DNA from: Planctomycetales bacterium
Lineage (GTDB): Bacteria > 4484-113 > JAFGCY01
Assembly (NCBI GenBank): GCA_024645305.1
Contig: JAHEFU010000134.1
Span: forward strand, 1-7,759
DNA: 7,759 bases
Direction: 5' to 3'
Every line of letters starts with the position of its first letter. Within the stretch, counting starts at the first letter, position 1. Below are positions 1 through 5,836 of the stretch, in pieces. The translations under genes were made by a program, and so were the position numbers. Under the pieces are notes generated by a model that was given only the letters and a program-made list of their open reading frames with translations, was not told the DNA's origin and ran no database searches.

Positions 1-519
1 GTCCAGGAAACTCATGCCGCGGTTCAGGTATTTCTTGGCGATGCTGACCACGAGGCGCAGGTTGGCCTCGATCAGCTTCTGCTTGGCCCGGCTGGCGCGA
101 CGCACCTTGTCCGGATCGTTGCTGTTCTTGTTGTCATGGTATTCATGGGCCCAGTAGACTTCCTCCTCGGGAGTGAGCAGGGGAATCTGGCCGATGGTTT
201 TCAGGTACATCTTCACCGAGTCGTCGAGGCGCAGGTTGTCCGCATCCTCAATTTCTTCCTTGGTGAAGAAGTCGCCGTTGTCCCGGCGGGAGTCGTCGGT
301 GTCGTCGTCCGACTTGGAAGCTTCCTCGATCTGGACGCCCATTTCCTGGAGCTCGTCAAGCAGCAGCTCAACCTTGTCCGCTGTCAGGTCCTCGTTCTGT
401 GTGATGATCTCATTGAGTTCCTCACGGGTGATGACACCGTTCTTGAGGATTAGCTCATGAATCTGGTCGTAGTACTCACCCGGAATAACTTTCTGTGTAA
501 CAGCACGCTGATTAGCCAA
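1..519 (-). CDS. rpoD: Primary RNA polymerase sigma factor, RpoD/SigA (N-terminal 173 residues; gene runs off the left edge)
   Basis: This is the housekeeping sigma-70 subunit, which directs core RNA polymerase to -10/-35 promoters. The visible part reads as region 1.1 (about residues 18-66, helical, with ITREELNEIIT), an acidic linker (residues 70-76, DDDTDD), region 1.2 (about residues 98-131, with the near-universal DDSVKMYLKTIGQIPLLT) and the beginning of region 2.1 (about 148-173, with EANLRLVVSIAKKY then NRGMSFLD). Region 1.1 marks it as a group 1 sigma rather than an alternative one. A short Lys/Asn/Asp-rich insert (about 128-140) lies between 1.2 and 2.1. The start is TTG at 519-517, chosen because GGAGGA (531-526) sits 6 bases upstream. 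The nearby ATG is out of frame. An in-frame GTG further upstream is possible, but I see no SD for it. The gene stands alone, 226 bases after the flavoprotein gene, with no rpsU or dnaG before it. Identity is near certain; regions 2.2-4 are outside the window. Confidence 0.96.
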   Translation of the reverse strand, partial: MANQRAVTQKVIPGEYYDQIHELILKNGVITREELNEIITQNEDLTADKVELLLDELQEMGVQIEEASKSDDDTDDSRRDNGDFFTKEEIEDADNLRLDDSVKMYLKTIGQIPLLTPEEEVYWAHEYHDNKNSNDPDKVRRASRAKQKLIEANLRLVVSIAKKYLNRGMSFLD

Positions 520-525
520 ATCATC

Positions 526-531
526 TCCTCC
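526..531 (-). promoter_or_regulatory. Strong Shine-Dalgarno site deciding the TTG start of rpoD
   Basis: On the minus strand GGAGGA is followed by 6 bases (GATGAT) and then TTG. The ATG inside the spacer is out of frame with the sigma protein, so the SD position and reading frame together support the rare TTG start. Confidence 0.8.
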
Positions 532-639
532 GTCCTGCTGAAGCAGGATTACAGTAGTATTCGCGCGCACGCAAGGGAACCCATTCCACTGCTGCGAAAA
601 CGTTGCGACCCACCGGAAAATCTTGCTGGGGTACTATGC

Positions 640-652
640 GTCTTAAAAAGAC
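640..652. repeat. Small perfect inverted repeat (5-bp arms, 3-base loop)
   Basis: GTCTT (640-644) and AAGAC (648-652) flank AAA. It lies in the long leader of rpoD. The arms are too short for a confident terminator or operator. On the minus strand it carries a short T run inside the hairpin rather than after it. It may be chance. Confidence 0.25.
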
Positions 653-721
653 ATGAGACTGTGACCCAGTGCTTCAACCCTGCCCAGGAGATTTTCGCTA
701 TTCGTAAATCTCATTTAATCA

Positions 722-739
722 GTCCCACACGATTGGGAC
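722..739 (-). terminator. Possible weak terminator hairpin after the three-gene operon
   Basis: GTCCCA (722-727) and TGGGAC (734-739) form a 6-bp stem with a 6-base loop. It starts 6 bases past the TAA stop of the flavoprotein gene when read on the minus strand. The position is right for ending the operon, but the stem is short and is followed by TGATTAAAT rather than a T tract. It may only slow polymerase or protect the mRNA 3' end. Confidence 0.35.
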
Positions 740-745
740 AGAAGT

Positions 746-2008
746 TTATACCAGCGAAACATGTGAAAGGCAAGCTGAAGTATCAACTTTCTTTCCAAGC
801 GCCCGCCAGGCCGCAACCATACCAGCGGCCTGTCCAGTCGCCATGGCGATGGGCAGGACCCGCGCGGACGCGAATCCTTCCCTGTCAGCACTGATACAGC
901 GACCCGCCGCAAGCAGTTTGGGGTGGTCACTTGAGATAAGCGCGTCCAGAGGTATGTCATACCAGCCCTGACCGCCAACTATCGCAGATTCCAGCAGTGA
1001 ACTGGATGCGCCATGGATATCCACTGGATAGCAACCGCGGGCGATGGCATCCCCGAATCTGGAGCCGCTGGTAATGTCCGATACTCTCAGGCGGGTGTTG
1101 CCCTCCAGCCGGTAGCTCTCCCGCTGGCCAATCACATCCGCTATCCGGCTGAGCCGTGCATTTGCAAACCCCGGCACATGCTGAGGCATGAAGCGCACGA
1201 GTTCCTCAATCTGGCGCAGGCCCTCCTGATGGGGATAGTGGTGATCCGCCGGGATGCGGGTGGTGTTGATCAGCACCTCGTGCGCATTCGGTGTGCTGAA
1301 GAACAGCAGGCGATCGCGGGGCAGGGTCCATTCTCCCCGCTCGGTGGCAGCCTTGACGAGCTCGAAGAATCCGCTGACAGCCACATGCTGGGCAGGCAGT
1401 TTGTCGAAGGCCGGATGCAGAACGAACTGATCAGGGTGCTCCAGCTGGTACTGCCGCACAGCCTGCAGGTCCACGCCGCCCATGGTGAACATCCAGGTCA
1501 TCGGCTGGGGATCAACCGGAGTAATGTGTGCAGCCCCCAGCGCACGGGTGGCGGAAGCATCACCACTGGCGTCCACAATCTGCCGGGCCTGCTCAAACAT
1601 TTCATCTGAAGCTTCCACTCCGAGTACCAGCTTCACTCCCTCGCGCTCAAGTTTGTCAACGAGATACAGCTTCAGGCGGTCGGGGTCAACCGGAGTGATG
1701 CTGCCGGCAAAGCCGATCGGATCAACGATATGGCCGGTACTGGCACCGATGCCCACGAGATCATCCACGAATTCCTGGGCGATCCCGCCGATCACCTGTC
1801 GCGGCATGCTGCCATCGGCATTGGCAACGCAGGCGTGGTAGCTCTGCCAGGGGGCGACCATCGCCCGCGTGGCATTGCCGCCCGGATAGTTGTGCTTCTC
1901 CACGAGCAGCACCCGCGCGCCTTCGCGCTTCGCTGCAATCGCCGCACTGCAACCCGCCATGCCCGCTCCGACAACGAGTACGTCAATCAGATCGTGGACC
2001 TTTGTCAA
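746..2008 (-). CDS. FAD-dependent oxidoreductase of the FAD_oxidored type (third gene of the operon)
   Basis: A 420-residue cytosolic flavoprotein with no signal peptide or membrane segment. The N-terminal dinucleotide-binding fold shows VVGAGMAGCSAAIAAKREG (about residues 12-30), ending in VLLVEK (33-38), where the glutamate should bind the FAD ribose. Then comes PGGNATRAMVAPW (42-54). The C-terminal half has the usual motifs of this family (Pfam FAD_oxidored, from memory): IGQRESYRLEG (293-303), YPVDIHG (327-333), and AAGRCISADREG (367-378) followed by ARVLPIAMATGQAAGM (382-397), which closes the FAD site. The start is TTG at 2008-2006, chosen because GAGGTT (2019-2014) lies 5 bases upstream. 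The TTG overlaps the TGA of the preceding gene as TTGA, so translation is probably coupled. The substrate is unknown; members range from succinate-dehydrogenase-like to uncharacterised catabolic enzymes. Fold and cofactor are confident; the reaction is not. Confidence 0.88.
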   Translation of the reverse strand: MTKVHDLIDVLVVGAGMAGCSAAIAAKREGARVLLVEKHNYPGGNATRAMVAPWQSYHACVANADGSMPRQVIGGIAQEFVDDLVGIGASTGHIVDPIGFAGSITPVDPDRLKLYLVDKLEREGVKLVLGVEASDEMFEQARQIVDASGDASATRALGAAHITPVDPQPMTWMFTMGGVDLQAVRQYQLEHPDQFVLHPAFDKLPAQHVAVSGFFELVKAATERGEWTLPRDRLLFFSTPNAHEVLINTTRIPADHHYPHQEGLRQIEELVRFMPQHVPGFANARLSRIADVIGQRESYRLEGNTRLRVSDITSGSRFGDAIARGCYPVDIHGASSSLLESAIVGGQGWYDIPLDALISSDHPKLLAAGRCISADREGFASARVLPIAMATGQAAGMVAAWRALGKKVDTSACLSHVSLV

Positions 2009-3510
2009 GTGACAACCTCGGGAGCCGTGGCTTCAATCTCAAATGTTCTGTCCCATGGGAAGCTGTACTGCAGCGCATGTGCCGCCTTGACGTTGATTCG
2101 GCAGCGTTCCAAGACCGGCTCACCGGGGCCTTCAATCCAGTCCAGCCAGCTGCGTTTCGCGATGTTGAGGCATTCCTGCTTCTGCAGCATGTGTGCCGCG
2201 CCGAAGCTCAGCACGTCAATCCCCTGCTTCATCAGGTACTTGATCACCCGGCTGCGGCCCATGGACTGGTATACGACATCGTCAGCCAGCCGTTCCAGCA
2301 GGAAGCGCCGCTCGGCCAGGTTGTTCTGTCCGAGGTGCATCATCTTCAGGGTGGCCGCACTGACGCCGAGGGCATTGAAATTTGTGTTGAAGCCCACGAG
2401 TCCGTTGATCCAGCAGTCCGGCTGGCGGGCGATGTGCTGGCTGATCAGCGGGTTGGACCCGTTGCAATATGCCAGATCGGTGATGAACAGTGGCGACTTG
2501 CCAACGATGTGCTTGGGCAGCAAGAAGGGGTTGTCCCGGTACTTATGCTTCGGCGTGAGGAAGTAATCCGGCTGCGGCTGCACCCCGTGGATAACCAGCC
2601 AGTGCAATTGCGCATCCTCGTACAGGTACTCCAGGTGCAGCAGTTTTGAGAGGGCAATCAGTCCATCGCCGAGACTGCGGGATTCATAGAGGCCGAAGTA
2701 CTGGTCCGCTCCGGGCACCTTGGGGTGGACAGTCAGCTGCAGCTGGCTGTGCTTGTTGCCACTGAGTTCCGCCGCTGCCTTGGCAGTCAGCATGCAGGCA
2801 CATTCATCCGCGCCATCAAAGAACGAGAAACTGGTCCGGGTCCCCCCCGCAGCCAGTTCCAGGGAATGCTCCTTGAGTTCGCGCTCTTCGCGCAGGTGTG
2901 GCCCCTCACGTGCGTTGTCCTCTATGGCGACATGCATGTGCCGCAGTCCCAGCTCAGCGGAGGCACTCATTGCGGCTGCCAGATTGCTCGTATTGCGCTT
3001 GCGCCACAGCAGCAGATCATCCGCCCTGGCAGCCCCCAGCTGGTCCAGCAGTTCAGCCAGGCGGGCATCTGAAGCCGGCTGGTTGGCAGTCTGTTCCGCC
3101 AGGATGAAGTATTCCCGTACTGATTCATGTGTCCCGTACTCATCCGCACTGGAGACGGATATGCCCAGCCGGGGGACGGTTCCGTAGCAGTAGCCCCGCA
3201 CCCGGTTCCAGTCCACCTTGCGCAGGATTTCGGAAATGGAGGAAACTTGGTTGAATCCGCGTTCGGGCTGGCGGCTCTGGATCAGGCCGCCGTAAAGCAG
3301 GGCATCCCAGGAAAATACAACCGCATCGCAGGAACTGGCATGCTCCGCAATGTAGCGGGCCAGCTCGAGTCCGTCAGCTGCATGATGCAGACCACCGAGC
3401 ATCTGCCTCGGCGGCAGCTGTACCTGGCATTCTCCGATATCAGCCAGGCGTGAGGGAAACTGCACATTGGAGGGACGGCTGTCCAGCGGAATAAGAAGGA
3501 TCTTGCTCAT
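2005..3510 (-). CDS. DUF4127 family protein (second gene of the operon)
   Basis: A 501-residue soluble protein with no signal peptide, full length for the DUF4127 family, whose biochemical function I do not know. Recognition rests on several family-typical blocks: ILLIPLDSRPSNVQFPSRLA at about residues 4-23 (the usual LPLDxRPxNxxFP start), SWDALLYGGLIQSR at 67-80, YGTVPRLGISVSSADEYGTH at 109-128, FITDLAYCNGSNP at 342-354, LVGFNTNFNALG at 371-382 (most relatives I recall have GWNT here), VVYQSMGRSRVIKYL at 412-426, and an ending FPWDRTFEIE at 484-493. The conserved acidic and Asn residues hint at an enzyme, but that is inference. ATG at 3510-3508 follows GAGG (3520-3517) by 6 bases, and that SD overlaps the stop of the preceding gene. 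The next gene overlaps its TGA by 4 bases. Co-translation with both neighbours is likely, so its role should lie in the same pathway. Confidence 0.85.
   Translation of the reverse strand: MSKILLIPLDSRPSNVQFPSRLADIGECQVQLPPRQMLGGLHHAADGLELARYIAEHASSCDAVVFSWDALLYGGLIQSRQPERGFNQVSSISEILRKVDWNRVRGYCYGTVPRLGISVSSADEYGTHESVREYFILAEQTANQPASDARLAELLDQLGAARADDLLLWRKRNTSNLAAAMSASAELGLRHMHVAIEDNAREGPHLREERELKEHSLELAAGGTRTSFSFFDGADECACMLTAKAAAELSGNKHSQLQLTVHPKVPGADQYFGLYESRSLGDGLIALSKLLHLEYLYEDAQLHWLVIHGVQPQPDYFLTPKHKYRDNPFLLPKHIVGKSPLFITDLAYCNGSNPLISQHIARQPDCWINGLVGFNTNFNALGVSAATLKMMHLGQNNLAERRFLLERLADDVVYQSMGRSRVIKYLMKQGIDVLSFGAAHMLQKQECLNIAKRSWLDWIEGPGEPVLERCRINVKAAHALQYSFPWDRTFEIEATAPEVVT
2014..2019 (-). 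promoter_or_regulatory. Ribosome-binding site inside the DUF4127 gene, setting the TTG start of the flavoprotein
   Basis: On the minus strand GAGGTT is followed by 5 bases and TTG. The site lies within the last codons of the upstream gene, and the start overlaps that gene's TGA. This is a classic arrangement for translational coupling. Confidence 0.65.
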
Positions 3511-3516
3511 GCTCTG

Positions 3517-3520
3517 CCTC
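3517..3520 (-). promoter_or_regulatory. Ribosome-binding site of the DUF4127 gene, overlapping the asparaginase stop codon
   Basis: On the minus strand TGAGG joins the TGA stop of the upstream gene (3521-3519) to the GAGG SD, 6 bases before ATG at 3510. Ribosomes finishing the first gene are well placed to restart on the second. Confidence 0.6.
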
Positions 3521-4457
3521 AGGCGGGACTCTGCCCGCTGCTGCTGTCTACCACCCCTTCGGGAATCCCGACGGGGATGTTCGGCGTACTGGTGGACCAG
3601 GCCCGACTACCTTTGCTGTCGATGGCGATCAGGCCTGCAAATCCATTGACCCTTTGCACGAGGAAATCAATGCTCTGCTGCGTTGCCTCCTGCACCGGCA
3701 TTCCACTTTCCATCAGGTCATAGCAGTGCTTGGCCAGGCAGACCCGCATGATGGCTTCCCCGTGGCCGGTACAGGCCACGGCACCGGCGGACCCGGCGTA
3801 ACTGCCCGCACCCGGCATCGGTGTATCACCGATCCGCCCGGGGTATTTGAGCATGATTCCGCCAGTGCTGCCGGCCACTGCAATGCAGCCCTGCCTGTCA
3901 ATGGCGCAGGCTCCGACGGTATCCATGCCATCCTCATCAGACAGATCCGTGGGATCATCGGAAGATTCCAGCTCCGGGTCAACCATGTACTCAAGGCCCC
4001 GGTCCATCATTTCCTGCCAGCGCCGCCGGCGCCTGTCAACAACCAGGCCATGGGGATCAATCTTTTCAATATCGTATGCGTCAGCCAGCCGGCCCGTGGC
4101 TTCACCGGCAATCAGGTTGTGGACCGTATGTTCCATCACAACCCGCGCAAGCTTCACCGGGTTCTTGACATTGGTGACAATGGCTGCGGCGCCGATTCTC
4201 ATGTCATCGGTCATGACGAATGAATCGCACTCCACCCGGCCGTCATAGGTCAGGCAGGATCCCGTACCGCAGTTGAAGACCGGATTGTCCTCCATATTGA
4301 TGACTGCTTCGGTCACCGCATCCAGTGCCGAGCCTCCCTGGCTCAGGATCTGCTGCCCGATCAGGGCTGCCACATGTGCTCCGTCGCGGTATGCGGCCCA
4401 GAGGCGAGGCCGGATCGTGCCGGCGCCGCCGTGCACTATGATTTTTGCTTCACGCAT
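3519..4457 (-). CDS. Isoaspartyl peptidase / L-asparaginase of the Ntn-hydrolase (Asparaginase_2) family; glycosylasparaginase activity possible
   Basis: A 312-residue precursor, normal length for the family. These enzymes self-cleave before a threonine, which becomes the N-terminal nucleophile and hydrolyses beta-aspartyl peptides, asparagine or, in glycosylasparaginases, GlcNAc-Asn. Visible motifs are VHGGAGTIRP (8-17), MEDNPVFNCGTGSCLTYDGR (55-74), VKNPVKLARVVMEHT (97-111), then MDTVGACAID (178-187) with the predicted cleavage at Asp179/Thr180, GSTGGIMLKYPGRIGDTPMP (196-215) and CTGHGE (229-234). Thr180, Thr198, Arg208, Asp211 and Thr230/Gly231 fit the known catalytic and substrate-binding positions. 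Cleavage would give subunits of about 179 and 133 residues. An acidic segment (161-177) precedes the cut. No signal peptide, so cytosolic. Asp before the nucleophile is as in glycosylasparaginases, whereas the bacterial isoaspartyl peptidases I recall have Gly-Thr. The ATG at 4457 has no SD but has a -10-like TAGAAT 6 bases upstream. It is the first gene of the operon; the stop lies 8 bases before the DUF4127 gene. Confidence 0.92.
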   Translation of the reverse strand: MREAKIIVHGGAGTIRPRLWAAYRDGAHVAALIGQQILSQGGSALDAVTEAVINMEDNPVFNCGTGSCLTYDGRVECDSFVMTDDMRIGAAAIVTNVKNPVKLARVVMEHTVHNLIAGEATGRLADAYDIEKIDPHGLVVDRRRRRWQEMMDRGLEYMVDPELESSDDPTDLSDEDGMDTVGACAIDRQGCIAVAGSTGGIMLKYPGRIGDTPMPGAGSYAGSAGAVACTGHGEAIMRVCLAKHCYDLMESGMPVQEATQQSIDFLVQRVNGFAGLIAIDSKGSRAWSTSTPNIPVGIPEGVVDSSSGQSPA

Positions 4458-4463
4458 TGCCAG

Positions 4464-4494
4464 ATTCTAGGGCATGGCGGACCTGCCCTGTCCA
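4464..4494 (-). promoter_or_regulatory. Candidate promoter of the three-gene operon, placing the transcript start at or near the ATG
   Basis: On the minus strand TGGACA (4494-4489, 5 of 6 to TTGACA) and TAGAAT (4469-4464, 5 of 6 to TATAAT) are separated by 19 bases, slightly longer than ideal. The -10 ends 6 bases before the ATG at 4457. A start site about 7 bases downstream of the -10 would fall on the ATG itself, giving a leaderless mRNA, which agrees with the missing SD. Confidence 0.45.
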
Positions 4495-4507
4495 CAGGCG
4501 TGAAGGG

Positions 4508-4512
4508 AAGGA
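4508..4512 (+). promoter_or_regulatory. Ribosome-binding site choosing the ATG at 4517 of the nucleoside phosphorylase
   Basis: AAGGA within a purine run (4503-4512) ends 4 bases before ATG. This start gives a protein beginning MNLLSLIQSKKAG, which fits the family N-terminus. Starting upstream would add 24 residues unlike the family. No clear plus-strand -35/-10 pair was found in the 59-base spacer or just upstream of it. Confidence 0.65.
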
Positions 4513-4516
4513 CGTA

Positions 4517-5836
4517 ATGAACCTGCTTAGCCTGATCCAGTCGAAGAAGGCCGGCGTGCCGCTGTCCACTGCACAGATGGACTGGCTCATCAGCTCCAGC
4601 GTGGCCGGCACGGTGCCGGACTACCAGCTGGCAACGCTCCTGACAGTGATCTGCTACGAGGGGCTTGAGGCTGCGGAAACGCTGGCAATGACCCGGGCGT
4701 TCGTCGACAGTGGCGACACTCTCAGCTGGGAGGGGATCAGCCGGCCGGTCGTCGACAAGCACAGCACCGGAGGGGTGGGGGACAAGGTAACACTGGCCCT
4801 GGCGCCCCTGCTGGCGGCAGCCGGACTGGCAATGCCCAAGATGAGCGGGCGCGGACTCGGGCATACCGGCGGCACGATTGACAAGCTGGAGAGCATCCCG
4901 GGATTCCGCACGGATCTCAGCATGCAGGAATTCCGCTCAATCCTGCAGGATGTGGGCTGCGCCGTGGCCGGCCAGACCGCACACCTCGTCCCGGCGGACA
5001 AGATATTCTATGCCCTGCGGGATGCCACGGACAACATCAGGGAGCTCGGCCTCGTGACAGCCAGTGTGATGAGCAAGAAGCTGGCTGCGGGTGCCCCCTG
5101 CATAGTGCTGGATGTGAAATGCGGCAGCGGGGCTTTCTTCCGTGATGAAGCGGAGGCCCGGGCATTTGCTTCCCAGGCGATGGCGATAGGTCGTGCATTC
5201 GGCAGGCAGGTGGCCTGTGTGCTGACCGACATGGACCAGCCACTGGGACAGGCCGTTGGCAACAGGATAGAGGTGCTGGAGGTGCTGGACCTGATTAGCG
5301 GCAGCGGCAAGCTGGCCGACCTGCGCGAAGTGCTGCTGGCCCTGGGCAGCGTTGAGCTGCTCCTGTGCGGCATGTGTCCTGACATGGAAAGTGGCCGGGT
5401 GCAGCTGCAGGAACTGCTGGACAGTGGTGTTGTCAAGCAGAAATTCCGCGAATGGATCCGGGCCCAGGGGGGAAGGCTCAGTGAACTGCCGGCATCACCG
5501 GAGGTGTTGCCAAATATGCGCAGCGTGGCGGTGCAGGCAGGATCACCCGGCTGGGTCTCCGGGATTGACTGCTTGCAGCTGGGCAATGTGGCCCGGCGCT
5601 GCGGTGCCGGAAGGATGAGCAGGGAGGAGGTTATTGAGCCGGATGCAGGGCTGATGTGCTATGTCGCAATCGGGGAGCGGATCGAGCAGGGAGAGGAGCT
5701 GGCCAGGCTGTTAATCCATGAAAGCCGTGCCGCTGAAGCGGATGAGCTGCTGGCAATGACGCAGGCGGCATTCCAGGTATCGACGGATGGATCTGTTCCC
5801 CGGCGGAAAACCGTGCTGGACATCCTGCTGCCTTAA
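4517..5836 (+). CDS. Pyrimidine-nucleoside phosphorylase / thymidine phosphorylase
   Basis: A 439-residue cytosolic salvage enzyme, full length for the family. It splits thymidine, deoxyuridine and probably uridine with phosphate into base and (deoxy)ribose 1-phosphate. Domains in order: helical N-terminal domain with part of the pyrimidine site, the glycosyltransferase alpha/beta domain, and a C-terminal domain from about residue 340. Visible motifs are VDKHSTGGVGDK (79-90, phosphate binding), PKMSGRGLGHTGGTIDKLES (107-126, the family signature), YALRDAT (165-171), TASVMSKKLAAG (181-192) and LDVKCGSGAF (198-207). Arg168, Ser183 and Lys187 match the base-binding Arg171, Ser186 and Lys190 of E. 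coli thymidine phosphorylase (numbering from memory). Lys108 before Met-Ser-Gly is, as I recall, typical of the broad-specificity pyrimidine-nucleoside type (pdp), while E. coli DeoA has Met there. ATG at 4517 is preceded by AAGGA (4508-4512). The longer upstream reading has no SD and overlaps the asparaginase gene. Its stop overlaps that of the convergent receptor gene. No gene for deoxyribose 1-phosphate use is nearby. Confidence 0.95.
   Translation: MNLLSLIQSKKAGVPLSTAQMDWLISSSVAGTVPDYQLATLLTVICYEGLEAAETLAMTRAFVDSGDTLSWEGISRPVVDKHSTGGVGDKVTLALAPLLAAAGLAMPKMSGRGLGHTGGTIDKLESIPGFRTDLSMQEFRSILQDVGCAVAGQTAHLVPADKIFYALRDATDNIRELGLVTASVMSKKLAAGAPCIVLDVKCGSGAFFRDEAEARAFASQAMAIGRAFGRQVACVLTDMDQPLGQAVGNRIEVLEVLDLISGSGKLADLREVLLALGSVELLLCGMCPDMESGRVQLQELLDSGVVKQKFREWIRAQGGRLSELPASPEVLPNMRSVAVQAGSPGWVSGIDCLQLGNVARRCGAGRMSREEVIEPDAGLMCYVAIGERIEQGEELARLLIHESRAAEADELLAMTQAAFQVSTDGSVPRRKTVLDILLP
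5833..5836. other. Convergent stop codons sharing TTAA
   Basis: The phosphorylase stop TAA is 5834-5836 on the plus strand, and the receptor stop TAA is 5835-5833 on the minus strand. The two reading frames overlap tail to tail by 4 bases, so no terminator can lie between them. Any terminator must be inside the opposing gene. Confidence 0.95.

Larger units (their letters stand above)
520..745. other. Intergenic region between the flavoprotein gene stop and rpoD
   Basis: These 226 bases hold the expected rpoD promoter and leader, two small hairpins (722-739 and 640-652) and no convincing gene. I looked for a -35/-10 pair on the minus strand and found only weak candidates: TTGCGT near 570, with poor -10 partners such as TGTAAT. 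I therefore do not place the rpoD promoter. The open plus-strand frame across this stretch has no family resemblance and overlaps rpoD and the flavoprotein gene antisense, so I treat it as chance. Confidence 0.6.

Noticed and set aside
457..894. Plus-strand open frame of 145 codons across the rpoD-flavoprotein intergenic region
   Set aside because: It overlaps the ends of two well-supported genes on the opposite strand, has no recognisable family features and no clear SD. It is most likely a chance open frame.
1508..1700. Repeated hexapeptide ITPVDP in the flavoprotein (near residues 104-109 and 162-167)
   Set aside because: Only two short copies without flanking similarity, so there is no evidence for an internal duplication.
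1730..2649. Long plus-strand open frames antisense to the flavoprotein and DUF4127 genes
   Set aside because: The minus-strand frames match known families with conserved motifs. The plus-strand frames are their GC-driven shadows and have no domain features.
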